From Pseudomonas sp. DC1.2 (GTDB lineage Bacteria; Pseudomonadota; Gammaproteobacteria; Pseudomonadales; Pseudomonadaceae), in the NCBI RefSeq assembly GCF_034351645.1, contig NZ_CP133782.1:5610001-5674000 (forward strand): a stretch of 64,000 nucleotides of DNA. The letters are read 5' to 3'. Each line of letters begins with the position of its first letter. Position 1 is the first letter of the stretch. The translations under genes were made by a program, and so were the position numbers. This document shows, one piece after another, positions 9,568-18,106 of this stretch. The notes under the pieces are model-generated. The model made no database searches. It was not told where the DNA came from and saw only the letters and a list, made by a program, of their open reading frames with translations.

Positions 9568-10356
9568 TCAAGGTTCGCGACGCTCTAGCCAGCCGTCGTA
9601 AATCCACTGCTTCAGCCAAGTGACCGCCTGAAGCGAGGCCCCCTCTCCATAGATGACTACCAAATCGAGGCACAGTTCTGAAAAGCTAGCCCCTTGCTTG
9701 GTCATGTATTTTAGAGCGCTCGCCTCGGCCCCCGCGAGACAGCGGTAATGGCAAACCAGCCCAGCGCGCCAGATGACTAAAGTCTCGGGCTCGTCGACAG
9801 CGACTGACCTCGGAAAATCCGTCTCCGCTTTCACTGCACGCCATAGCGCAATGCTGTTGAACGCACACGGAATGGACTGCACGCTGGGGCCCAGACTGAC
9901 ACGCAAGGTCGCCCAATCTTCGGCCGGTAGCTGGACCATGTCCTGCACCGTCAGCGACCGACCGACCGGCGCATCGAATGCTAGCGTAAATGCCCATTCC
10001 ACTGCCGCCAACTCTGCCAATGCTGCGCTTTGCTCAGGAACCAGATATTGGCGGATGAACGCCTCAAACCCCTTGCCCAGCCACCGCAGGCTGTAATGGT
10101 TCGACGGAAACTGACGAATATAGGCCGCGACCAGCTGTTCGAATTCATCATCGCCGAGCCAATGCCAGAGCGTCGGATAGTCACCGCGCAGCACTTCCTG
10201 AAGCCTGGCCTGATACGCATGGTGATAAATCGCCAAACCGGCGCCAACGTCCAGGCTGGGACCACCGATCAAACTCCTCGACAACGCGGGATTGGGCGCT
10301 GCCGTGTCGCCCAACAGATAATCTTCAAAAGCCAGTTGCCAGTCGTTCAGGCGCAT
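9568..10356 (-). CDS. bufC: BufC-like partner protein (DUF2063)
   Basis: A 262-residue protein with an N-terminal DUF2063 domain (RLNDWQLAFEDYLLGD, then LAIYHHAYQARLQEVL and the segment DYPTL--LGDDEF) and a C-terminal partner domain. In bufferin systems this protein works with the MNIO enzyme to recognise the precursor. Start ATG 10356 has GGAGG upstream and overlaps the end of the MNIO gene by 10 bp, so translation is coupled. It is the last gene of the three-gene operon; I see no DoxX-type membrane gene after it, unlike many relatives. Confidence 0.85.
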   Translation of the reverse strand: MRLNDWQLAFEDYLLGDTAAPNPALSRSLIGGPSLDVGAGLAIYHHAYQARLQEVLRGDYPTLWHWLGDDEFEQLVAAYIRQFPSNHYSLRWLGKGFEAFIRQYLVPEQSAALAELAAVEWAFTLAFDAPVGRSLTVQDMVQLPAEDWATLRVSLGPSVQSIPCAFNSIALWRAVKAETDFPRSVAVDEPETLVIWRAGLVCHYRCLAGAEASALKYMTKQGASFSELCLDLVVIYGEGASLQAVTWLKQWIYDGWLERREP

Positions 10357-11192
10357 ATCGACCTCCGGGCGAGCACACGGTCCCCCAGCTCTCGAGCCTT
10401 TTGCAACTCGGTGAGCAACGCTTCGAGCGGCGGAAAATGATCGTCGCGTTCCAGCAACGTGGCCACGGGACCGAGGTGCTCCAAGGTCTGTTGATACAAC
10501 GCCCAGACCGGGTCGCTGACCGGGTGGTCGTGGGTGTCGATCACATAGTCGCCATAGTCGCTGTGACCGGCCAAATGCAGTTGGCGGACTTTGCTCGCCG
10601 GCAGTCCCTGAATGAATTGCCAGGGATCGAAACCATGATTACGCGAGCTGACATACACGTTGTTCACATCGAGCAATAGCTCGCAACCGGTGAGCCAACT
10701 GAGGGTCGCCAGAAACTCCCACTCGCTGAAATCATCCCCTGCGGCGCGCACGTAACTGGAGACATTTTCCAACACCAGCGGTCGTTGCAATACGTCCTGG
10801 ACCTGACGGACCCGAGCGGCCACGTAATAGAGGCTTTCCTCGGTGTAGGGCAGAGGCAGCAAGTCATGGAGCTGATGGGCATTGCCACGGCTCCAGCACA
10901 AATGATCGGAGATCCACGCGGGTTTGACCCTATCGGCCAGGCGCTTGAGTTGATTCAGGTAGTTCGGATCGAGGGCATGTGGACCGCCGATGGACAGCGA
11001 CACACCGTGCATCACCAGCGGATAACGCTCGGCAATCGCATCGAGGTAATGCAGGGCTTTACCGCCCGGCACCATGAAGTTTTCGGAGACGATTTCGAAC
11101 CAGTCCACGCTCGGCGACTGTTCGAGAATCTGTTGATAGTAGGCACTGCGTAAACCCAGGCCATAGCCCAGACAAGGAAGGGAAGCAGACAT
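10347..11192 (-). CDS. bufB: BufB-like MNIO enzyme (DUF692)
   Basis: Multinuclear non-haem iron oxidative enzyme, 281 residues, TIM-barrel type. Members convert Cys of a precursor peptide to thiooxazole or related heterocycles. The likely metal-ligand segments are present in order: MHGVSLS, WISDHLCW, LVLENVSSY, LLLDVNNVYVSS, HLAGH, DTHDHPV and LERDD. Start ATG 11192 has GAGGAG seven bases upstream; the longer frame from 11246 lacks support. It is flanked by the Cys-rich precursor gene and the DUF2063 partner, the diagnostic bufferin arrangement. Confidence 0.9.
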   Translation of the reverse strand: MSASLPCLGYGLGLRSAYYQQILEQSPSVDWFEIVSENFMVPGGKALHYLDAIAERYPLVMHGVSLSIGGPHALDPNYLNQLKRLADRVKPAWISDHLCWSRGNAHQLHDLLPLPYTEESLYYVAARVRQVQDVLQRPLVLENVSSYVRAAGDDFSEWEFLATLSWLTGCELLLDVNNVYVSSRNHGFDPWQFIQGLPASKVRQLHLAGHSDYGDYVIDTHDHPVSDPVWALYQQTLEHLGPVATLLERDDHFPPLEALLTELQKARELGDRVLARRSICA

Positions 11193-11257
11193 TGGCGGAC
11201 TCCTCGCAAAGTCGCCGCAGTGACCAAAAAACCACTGCGGCTGCAATCAGTAGTCGG

Positions 11258-11512
11258 TTATTCGCCGACCTTGCCACCTTCTTTTGCGCACTGGTCCTGT
11301 GTCATGGCCTTGAAGCCGTGGCCCTTGCAGGCGGCCTGACCTTTACAGGCATTGTCGACAGTCTTGCAGTCGTTCATGCCTTTGCAAGACGTCACACCGT
11401 AGCAGTGAACGTTTACCGCGTCGGCAGCCTGGACTTGAGTGGCAACACCGGCAAACATCGTTGCAGCGGCGAGAGCGAGAGCGGCACCAGCAGCGGCAGT
11501 TTTGAAAGTCAT
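11258..11512 (-). CDS. bufA: Bufferin-type precursor peptide (DUF2282, BufA1-like)
   Basis: An 84-residue secreted peptide. Residues 1-29 form a signal peptide ending VQAAD. The mature part has six Cys: VHCYGV, TSCKG, DCKT, ACKG, ACKGHGF and QCAK. Repeated CKG units and conserved length fit DUF2282 bufferin precursors, whose Cys are modified by the MNIO enzyme to make copper-binding peptides. Start ATG 11512 has GAGGA upstream. It is the first gene of the operon with bufB and bufC. The role in metal buffering is inferred from the family; the metal and modification sites are not shown by sequence alone. Confidence 0.88.
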   Translation of the reverse strand: MTFKTAAAGAALALAAATMFAGVATQVQAADAVNVHCYGVTSCKGMNDCKTVDNACKGQAACKGHGFKAMTQDQCAKEGGKVGE

Positions 11513-11620
11513 TTTTAAATCCTCAGCAAAGTCAGGGGGTGTCGGCTGGACGGTTGTTCAGTCCCGACTTAGCACTAGAGAGCACTGCCCCGACGGCGTT
11601 ACAGAGGATGCAAAAAACTT
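11513..11620 (-). promoter_or_regulatory. Upstream region of the bufferin operon
   Basis: The 108-bp gap carries the leader of bufA. Read on the minus strand it contains GTAACG followed 16 bases later by TCTCTA, which could be an ECF-sigma type promoter. This is weak and based on appearance only. Confidence 0.25.
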
Positions 11621-13531
11621 TTAGAGGCTGTCCTTGAGTTTAAGCAGCGGCTCCTGAAAACGCAGGAGACGACCCGCATTCCCCAGCACCAACAAGGTGC
11701 TCAAATTGTGCAGCAACGCCGCAATCATCGCCCCCGCCGCACCGAGCCAGCCAAATGCCGCGAAGGCGACAATCGCCAGCGTCCAGCCGAGGCCAATGAT
11801 GACGTTGACCTGCAACGTCTGTCGGCATTGGCGACTCAAGCGCACACACGTCCCAAGCCGTCGCAGGTCGCTGCCGATCAGCACGATGTCGGCCGACGCC
11901 AGGGCAATGTCCGCGCCGCCCGCACCCATCGCCACACCGACCACCCCGGCTTTCAGCGCCAGAGAGTCGTTGATGCCATCACCGACCACCATGGGCCGGA
12001 AACCGTTGTCGATTTCCGTGAGCACGCGATTGAGCTTGTCTTCAGGCAACGCCTGAGCTTGGACGTTGCTGATGCCGACATCACGCGCCAACGTATTCGC
12101 GACGCTTTGCCGATCGCCGGTGAGCAGCAACTGCCGCCCCAAACCGAGTTCACGCAACTCATTCAGGGCAAACCTGGCCTCGGGTTTAACGCTGTCAGCC
12201 AGCAGCAGCCAAGCGAGAAATTCACCGTTGAGTGCCAACCCGGCAATCGGCCCATCGTGCTCGGGAATGGCGGTGGTAGAGATACCCAACTGTGCGAACA
12301 GCTCCGGACGACCAAGCGCCGCCTCACCCTGCTCCGTCATCGCGACGACGCCCAGGCCTTGACGCTCATGGATGTCAAACAGCGGCCAAAAGTGCTCTTG
12401 TGTCACCAGACCGGCGAGCGCACGACTCACCGGGTGACTGCTTGCCGAGCCGAGGCTGGCGGCGAGTGCCTGGACGTGACGACGGTCTTCAAACGGGCTT
12501 TCGATGGATTGCAGGCGCAACGTTCCGAATGTCAGCGTGCCGGTCTTGTCCACCACCAGCGACGTAAGGTCTGCCAGCTCTTCAAGGAACGCCGAGCTGC
12601 GGATCAGAATCCCATGACGCGCGGCCACCGCCACTCCGGCAATCGCCGTGGCCGGTGCCGACAATACCAACGCACACGGACACGCAGCCACCAACACCGC
12701 GAGCATCGCCTGGGCATCGTTGGTCACGAACCACGTCACCGCCGCCAGCAACAACACCAGCACCATGTAGCTGCCGGCGTATCGCTCAAGCAAACGCGTA
12801 ATCGGTGGCTTGGAGCGCTCAGCGCTTTGCATCAGCGCGATCACTTTCCCCAAGGTCGATTCGTTGCCGGTGCGGGTCACTTCAATGCGCAACAGGCCAT
12901 CGAGGTTAATCGCCCCGCCGAACACCGGCATGCCCACGTCGGCCTCCAACGGCACCGACTCGCCGGTAATTGAAGCGGTGTCCAGGCTGGCCTGACCGGA
13001 CAAGACCCGGCCATCCGCCGGCACCCGATCACCGGCCCGCACCTCAACGATGTCGCCGGCCTTGAGGATGCCGTTGTCGACTTCAAGGATGGTGCCGTCG
13101 GCTTGAACTTTGCGCGCATGGCTGCGGGTGAGTTTGCCAAGGGCGTGAATGGCTTCCTGGGAACCGATCACACTGCGCTCTTCCAGCACGTGGCCGAAGA
13201 TCATGATGATCGGCAGCAGCGCGGCGGTGAGCAAATCGCCGGTGGCCCACGCACCGAGCATCGCCAACGCGATCAACTGATCCGTGATCCCGTGCAGGCT
13301 CGGATAACGCAGGCTGTACCAAGCCGAGCGCATCACCGGTACGGCAACCAGCAAAGAAGCAAAACCAAGCAGCAGTTGACTGACGCCCGTCTGCTGCGGC
13401 GACACCCAGCGCCAGATTAAGCCGAGCCCCAGCAAGCCTAGAGCGAGCATGGCCAGGGTCAATTGGCGGGCGGCGCTTCGCTGTTCAGCCGAGGACAATA
13501 GGCTCGGTGCGGCGGCGGTTGGGGCAGTCAT
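11621..13531 (-). CDS. hmtA: P1B-type metal ATPase, HmtA-like
   Basis: A 636-residue heavy-metal P-type ATPase without an N-terminal HMA domain. TGES lies at 189-192, the membrane metal motif CPC at 284-286, the phosphorylation site DKTGT at 328-332, SHPVS near 369 and GDGIND in the hinge. About six to eight membrane segments frame these. It is the last gene of an operon with three SPFH proteins, an arrangement I recall for P. aeruginosa PA2435-PA2439, where HmtA (PA2435) is reported to import Zn and Cu and the operon rises under zinc depletion. A Zur-like site precedes the operon. Direction of transport and metal are inferred. The start overlaps the preceding stop (ATGA). Confidence 0.85.
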   Translation of the reverse strand: MTAPTAAAPSLLSSAEQRSAARQLTLAMLALGLLGLGLIWRWVSPQQTGVSQLLLGFASLLVAVPVMRSAWYSLRYPSLHGITDQLIALAMLGAWATGDLLTAALLPIIMIFGHVLEERSVIGSQEAIHALGKLTRSHARKVQADGTILEVDNGILKAGDIVEVRAGDRVPADGRVLSGQASLDTASITGESVPLEADVGMPVFGGAINLDGLLRIEVTRTGNESTLGKVIALMQSAERSKPPITRLLERYAGSYMVLVLLLAAVTWFVTNDAQAMLAVLVAACPCALVLSAPATAIAGVAVAARHGILIRSSAFLEELADLTSLVVDKTGTLTFGTLRLQSIESPFEDRRHVQALAASLGSASSHPVSRALAGLVTQEHFWPLFDIHERQGLGVVAMTEQGEAALGRPELFAQLGISTTAIPEHDGPIAGLALNGEFLAWLLLADSVKPEARFALNELRELGLGRQLLLTGDRQSVANTLARDVGISNVQAQALPEDKLNRVLTEIDNGFRPMVVGDGINDSLALKAGVVGVAMGAGGADIALASADIVLIGSDLRRLGTCVRLSRQCRQTLQVNVIIGLGWTLAIVAFAAFGWLGAAGAMIAALLHNLSTLLVLGNAGRLLRFQEPLLKLKDSL

Positions 13532-14586
13532 TGTGCAGCTCCCTGAATGATCAGGCGGGAATCGTCTTTCGGATCAACCATGGTCACCGAACCCGCCTGA
13601 CGGAGGATCTTCGGTATCCGTTCGCGGTACAGGCGCAGCAACATTTGCGGGTCAGTGCCCTGCTGTTGCGCCGTCGCCAGGCTCAGCACCGTCGCGGTGT
13701 CGGCCGAGGCTTTGGCCAAACGCTCACTGGCCTGGGCGTGGGCTACTTGCAACGCCCGGTCGGCTTGTTGGTTAGCGGTCTGAGTCAGCTTCTCGGCATC
13801 GGTGCGGGCGTTGGCCACGGCCTTGTCGGCTTGCTGGCTGGCCGTCAACACCGCGTTAAAGGCATTCACCGCCGGGCCAGGCAAACTGGATTGCACATCC
13901 ACTCGGGCCACCTCGATGCCGAGGCCAAGACCGGTGGCTTTCAGGTCGGCCAAGCGCTGATTGATGCCTTGCACCAGGTCGCCTCGCAAGCGTTCGCGGC
14001 GCTCGGCAGCCTGGTTATCGGCGCCAATCAGTTCGGGGCGTGCGACCAGAATGGTGTCCAGATCGCGGGCGGCGGTGAGCGCCACAGCGCTGCGTGTAAC
14101 CAACCGATCCAGCGCGGGCACTACATGTTCGCCCTGAAGCACGAACGCGTAGGGCTCGGTGACCTTGTAAAAGACCCGCACATCGAGTTGCACAACGCCG
14201 GCATCCCCGGTCAGCAAATAACCAGAGCCGGCCAACGCGTCACTCAAAGGTGTGGCAAACGTGGCGACCCGATCAGCTTGCAGAGCGACGTCGCTGCGCA
14301 GCAGGTTTTCGACCCGACGCTCGATCACTCGCTCCGCCGACGGCAGCAAAATCACCTGCTCGAACGGTTGCGGCCAAGCCAGCAGTAAACCCGCATTTTG
14401 AATACGGTCCAGCGCACCGAAGTGCAAAACCACCGCGCGATTTTGCGGGTCGATTTGCCGAACATTGGAGAACGCCCACGCCAAAGCGGCCAATACAGTG
14501 ACCGCGTAAAGCCCTAGAAAAGCCAAACGCCCAGCCTGAATCCAGGGGCTACTGAACTCGTTTGTTCCACGTGGAACTACATTCAT
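13528..14586 (-). CDS. SPFH/HflC-like membrane protein
   Basis: A 352-residue protein with one N-terminal membrane segment (about 18-38) followed by an SPFH/prohibitin domain (RQIDPQNRAVVLHFGAL and on) and an Ala/Gln-rich coiled-coil tail. Classical HflC modulates the FtsH protease. Here three SPFH paralogues sit with a metal ATPase, so a scaffold or quality-control role for that pump is more likely. Start ATG 14586 overlaps the upstream stop by 4 bp, and its stop overlaps the ATPase start. A parS-like 16-mer occupies codons 3-8. Confidence 0.85.
   Translation of the reverse strand: MNVVPRGTNEFSSPWIQAGRLAFLGLYAVTVLAALAWAFSNVRQIDPQNRAVVLHFGALDRIQNAGLLLAWPQPFEQVILLPSAERVIERRVENLLRSDVALQADRVATFATPLSDALAGSGYLLTGDAGVVQLDVRVFYKVTEPYAFVLQGEHVVPALDRLVTRSAVALTAARDLDTILVARPELIGADNQAAERRERLRGDLVQGINQRLADLKATGLGLGIEVARVDVQSSLPGPAVNAFNAVLTASQQADKAVANARTDAEKLTQTANQQADRALQVAHAQASERLAKASADTATVLSLATAQQQGTDPQMLLRLYRERIPKILRQAGSVTMVDPKDDSRLIIQGAAQ
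14563..14578. other. parS-like ParB binding site 2
   Basis: TGTTCCACGTGGAACT, identical to the 16-mer at 1340-1355, lies at the 5' end of the HflC-like gene, where the opposite strand is read as VVPRGT. The reading frame and peptide differ from site 1, so the identity is at DNA level. Confidence 0.85.
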
Positions 14587-15617
14587 GGCTGCGATCCGGA
14601 CTTGTTATCCAGACTCGGCGGTCCGTCAACCAAGACGCGAAACGGCGCCGCGTCGGTGCGCAGGATCAGTTTGGTGTCTGGCGTAACGAGGGTGCCCAGG
14701 GTGTCGAGAGAACGCAGCAGGTTATAAAGCTGCGGCGAGCCAGCATAGGCACGCCCGTAAATTTGAGCCGCTTCGACGCGAGATTGGGCTTCGATGTCAG
14801 CGGCCTTAATCGTGGCGTCGGCCTGAACGATTCGCGCGTCACGCTCGGCGGCGGAGCGGATTTGCGCCGCCTCACGCTTGCCAATCGCGGTGCGTTCGGT
14901 GGCGATTGTTTCACGCTCAGCGCGCATACGGTCGACGGTGGCGGTGAGCGTCACCGAGGGCAACGTCAGGCGCTCGATACCGACTTGCAGCACTCGCACG
15001 CCATAGGTGTCCAGTAACTGCTGATCGATTTGCTGACGTAACTGCGCTTCGAAATCAGCAATGTGTACCTGATTGGCGTCGGTATTGACCAGGTTAGCCA
15101 AGTCAAAACTACTGGCGGTGGTTTCCAGCGCCGAGCCGACAAAGGTCCGAATCTGCCGCGCAGCTTCATCCGGCTGGTTCTGCACAGCGCGCATGAAACG
15201 CTGCACGTTGTCCGGATCGGCCTGAACCTGCCACGCCACGTAAGCCTGAACGATGATGCGCAATCCGTCTCGGGTGCCGACGTCTTGCAAACCGCTGGAG
15301 GTGGTGCGAAGCCTTAAGTCCACCGGGATTGCCGCTTCGAACGGCGCCGGCCAGCGCCAACTCAGCCCCGGCGCCAGAAGGACCCGCGACGGGTTACCGA
15401 AACGGGTAATCACCGTGGCCTCCCCTGAGCGCACTTGCACCAGGCTCGCCGCCGCCACGGCAAACGCCACCAGCAACGCGGCCCACCCCATGCGCCGCCA
15501 TGGGAAAGGACCCGCTATTTGCGGATCGCCATGATGGTGATGACCGTGGTGATGCCCGCCGTGACCGTGATCGTGGCCCGTGTGGTCATCATGTTCGTGT
15601 GTAGGCGACTGGCTCAA
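14583..15617 (-). CDS. SPFH/HflK-like membrane protein with His-rich N-terminus
   Basis: A 344-residue protein. The first 30 residues hold 13 His with Asp and Gly (HDHGHGGHHHGHHHHGD), a likely cytosolic metal-binding tail. A membrane segment follows at about 45-62, then an SPFH domain starting RSGEATVITRFGNP. The C-terminal helical part (MRAERETIATERTAI and on) is typical of HflK. The start overlaps the upstream stop (ATGA), and the stop overlaps the HflC-like start. The His tail fits zinc or copper handling with the adjacent ATPase. Confidence 0.87.
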   Translation of the reverse strand: MSQSPTHEHDDHTGHDHGHGGHHHGHHHHGDPQIAGPFPWRRMGWAALLVAFAVAAASLVQVRSGEATVITRFGNPSRVLLAPGLSWRWPAPFEAAIPVDLRLRTTSSGLQDVGTRDGLRIIVQAYVAWQVQADPDNVQRFMRAVQNQPDEAARQIRTFVGSALETTASSFDLANLVNTDANQVHIADFEAQLRQQIDQQLLDTYGVRVLQVGIERLTLPSVTLTATVDRMRAERETIATERTAIGKREAAQIRSAAERDARIVQADATIKAADIEAQSRVEAAQIYGRAYAGSPQLYNLLRSLDTLGTLVTPDTKLILRTDAAPFRVLVDGPPSLDNKSGSQP

Positions 15618-17578
15618 TTGGCAGCTCCTGGCTGAGCGGTTTTACGCAGCGGCGCAGGGTCAGCCGGCAACGTGAACGTGCGGAGGTCAATGGTCGGCGC
15701 GTTGCTGCTGCCGCCCAGGCGATGGTCGAGCACCAGCAACTTGGCGCTGGCCAAGCCCTGGGTCAGTTGACTGAGGTATTGCTCCAGCACGAAGGCCTGC
15801 CCCGCACGGGCGTAAGCTTTTCGCTCAGCCGTGAATTTCAGATCGGCCGCTTGGGCCTCCGCGTTGATTTCGTGAGCGCGGGCAGTCGCCTGATCACGGG
15901 CGACGCTGGCCTGCAACTGCGCCTGGTTGGTGGCTTCTGCCGCCGCACCGCGTTCCCGCGCGATCAGCGCTTGAGCACCAATCTGCGCAGCCTGAACCGC
16001 GTGATACGCATTGGCAGCGCCGGCCGGCGGATGAATCGCTTCGACCACCGTGGCGAGAATTTCCACCCCACTGTCGAGTGTCTTCAGATCAGCCTGCACC
16101 GCCTTGCCGATTTTTTCACCGAGCCCCACCCGGTCCTCACCCAGCAAACCGTCCAGGGTTCGCGAGGCAAAGTCATGCACCAGAATCCGGCTGGCCGTGC
16201 TGCGTATCAGCGTTGGGACATCGGCACTGCTGTAAGTCGCGGCCAACGCGTCCCGGTCGCTCAAGCCAATGCGATAGACAAAACGCACGTCCATATTGAC
16301 GATCTGGAAGCTCTGCTTATCGGCACGGCTGCTGGCAATGACTTGAGATTTGTCATTCACGTGGCTCGCGTCCCACAAGCGATTGGCAATTGCCGGGGCA
16401 GGGCCTTCGGCAGGCTCGGCGAGCACTGGCACCGACGTCTCACCGACGCTGGTAGCAAGCTCATGGACCACACCGTTTTCGACACTCAAAACTCGCCCCA
16501 ACGGCCACGGCAAACCCACATGCAAGCCCGGCCCGAACACCGCCACCGGTTCGCCAAAACGCTCGTAGATACCTCGTCCTTGAAGGGGGATCTCATGCAC
16601 ACCGGTCAGCGACCAGCCGATCAGCGCCACTGCCGCCAGCACCGGCAAAAACGCCCGACGCATATACGTGAAGGCCCAAATCTGCCGCAGGTCGATGCCG
16701 AAGCGGTTGTGCAATTCATGCTGCAACGCCAGCAAGGGTTGTGGCGGCCAGCGCAGCACATCGGCGACGAAGCTTCGCGCCAGCAAGGTGGGCTCAACAG
16801 TTTCGCGCGGCGCACTGAACAGCGATAACGCGGCGCGCAGCAGCAACTCGGCCGCCACCAACCCCGGCAGCAAACCAATCAGCACCGCCAGCCTCACCGG
16901 CCATACCGAGGTTTCGCTGGCAAACAATAAGCACAGAGCGCTCAACACCAGGCAAATGATTGCCACGCGGGTCAGTTGCGCCAGCGGCGCTGCTTCCGGC
17001 CATTGGCTTGTGTTTTCCTGGGCCAGTTGACGCTCCAGCACCAGCAAGCCGAAAGCCAAGAGCAGGGACAACACGGCACCGACACTCGCCGCCAAGCCCT
17101 GCGCGACAGGGTTCAAGCTCAGGTTCCAGACTTGCATGATGCTGAACAACGTCAACAGCGCCCAACCAGCCAACCAGAATGTCGGCGCGCCAATCTGCGC
17201 CAGCAGATGCACCCAGCGCTGCCCAATCCGGTCCAGCATCCGCTCGTACCCACTCACGGGTTCAACCCGTTCGCTCTCTACGACCTCTGGCACCGCTACC
17301 GTCGGATGCAGCGCCCTCACCCGCCATTGCGTGACCCACCATGCAGATTGCAGGCCGGCGACCAACACCAATAAAGCGGCGCTTTGATTAACCAGCAACG
17401 CCCCCCAAAGCGACTGCGGCGCAAACAGCGCAACAAAAACCGCCAGCACCAGCCCGACCGCCGACAAGGCACTCAAGCCGATAGCGAACTGCCGTAAGCG
17501 CCGCCCGTGAAAGAGCGCCTGCTGAAAACGCGGCAACCCGGCTATTGGCGTTTCATCGGCATCTAGATCGACTTGCAT
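15614..17578 (-). CDS. Large SPFH protein with multi-span membrane N-terminus
   Basis: About 654 residues from ATG 17578, which has GGGGT just upstream; ATG 17617 is an in-frame alternative. The N-terminal 270 residues contain around six hydrophobic segments, followed by another segment (ALIGWSLTGVHEIPL). An SPFH domain (RGIYERFGEPVAVFGPGLH) and a coiled-coil tail complete it. This is much longer than ordinary HflK and looks like a fused polytopic membrane domain plus prohibitin domain. It is the first gene of the four-gene operon ending with the P-type ATPase, the genes overlapping by 4 bp each. Confidence 0.8.
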   Translation of the reverse strand: MQVDLDADETPIAGLPRFQQALFHGRRLRQFAIGLSALSAVGLVLAVFVALFAPQSLWGALLVNQSAALLVLVAGLQSAWWVTQWRVRALHPTVAVPEVVESERVEPVSGYERMLDRIGQRWVHLLAQIGAPTFWLAGWALLTLFSIMQVWNLSLNPVAQGLAASVGAVLSLLLAFGLLVLERQLAQENTSQWPEAAPLAQLTRVAIICLVLSALCLLFASETSVWPVRLAVLIGLLPGLVAAELLLRAALSLFSAPRETVEPTLLARSFVADVLRWPPQPLLALQHELHNRFGIDLRQIWAFTYMRRAFLPVLAAVALIGWSLTGVHEIPLQGRGIYERFGEPVAVFGPGLHVGLPWPLGRVLSVENGVVHELATSVGETSVPVLAEPAEGPAPAIANRLWDASHVNDKSQVIASSRADKQSFQIVNMDVRFVYRIGLSDRDALAATYSSADVPTLIRSTASRILVHDFASRTLDGLLGEDRVGLGEKIGKAVQADLKTLDSGVEILATVVEAIHPPAGAANAYHAVQAAQIGAQALIARERGAAAEATNQAQLQASVARDQATARAHEINAEAQAADLKFTAERKAYARAGQAFVLEQYLSQLTQGLASAKLLVLDHRLGGSSNAPTIDLRTFTLPADPAPLRKTAQPGAAN

Positions 17579-17625
17579 ATCACCCCAGTGTTTTACGTTG
17601 CGGACATCACTACCCATCACAACTC

Positions 17626-17638
17626 GTTACGATATAAC
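17626..17638. promoter_or_regulatory. Zur-like site upstream of the SPFH/P-type ATPase operon
   Basis: GTTACGATATAAC matches the recalled Zur core GTTATA-N-TATAAC except at two positions and is part of the inverted repeat CGTTA-N5-TAACG (17625-17639). It lies 48 bp upstream of the ATG at 17578. It is weaker than the site at 893-909 and needs experimental support. Confidence 0.5.
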
Positions 17639-18106
17639 GAAAGTGGTGAAATTTCTGTTCTAGATCGCGCGGCCATCCGCACATCGGGGGGTGATCCGCG
17701 CCGGCGAGGGGTTAAGTGACGATAGTCGAGTTTCTTGATCGGATCGTCCACGTGTCGGCAGTCAAGCCGCAAGAGCACGGCAACTGACGCTCACCACGCA
17801 GGGCGCCAGCTCCAAGTTGCGTTCAAACATTCCCCATGCCAGTGGCTCGCCCGAAGACATCGATAAAAACCTATGAAGCGGCTGCGTTGCGTTACGCCAC
17901 ACTACGCAGTCTTGGGATATAAACACGCAAGCCGACAAGAACAATAAGGCTAGACGTTACAACGTAGACACTATTTAAAATCATCCCCTTCAACGGGTTA
18001 TTTCTGTTAATGCCCCTACTAAGGAGCCGAACAATCAACAACGATATAAAAAGACAATGTTTATATAAATGCCCAGATTAGCGTTCACAACGACGCGGCA
18101 TTCGAT
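17639..18106. other. Non-coding stretch between the SPFH operon and the Lrp regulator
   Basis: About 470 bp with no convincing gene. The first part must hold the promoter of the minus-strand SPFH operon. From about 17940 to 18090 it is AT-rich. I see no RNA gene or strong terminator. Confidence 0.4.

Noticed and set aside
11708..12973. 421-codon open frame on the plus strand
   Set aside because: It is a shadow of the P-type ATPase gene, which has all family motifs on the other strand.
15722..16828. 368-codon open frame on the plus strand
   Set aside because: It is a shadow of the large SPFH gene, in GC-rich coding DNA.
17744..17756. CCACGTG motif as a third parS
   Set aside because: Only the central hexamer matches (GTCCACGTGTCGG); the outer arms are not palindromic. 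A similar CACGTG near 23217 fails for the same reason.
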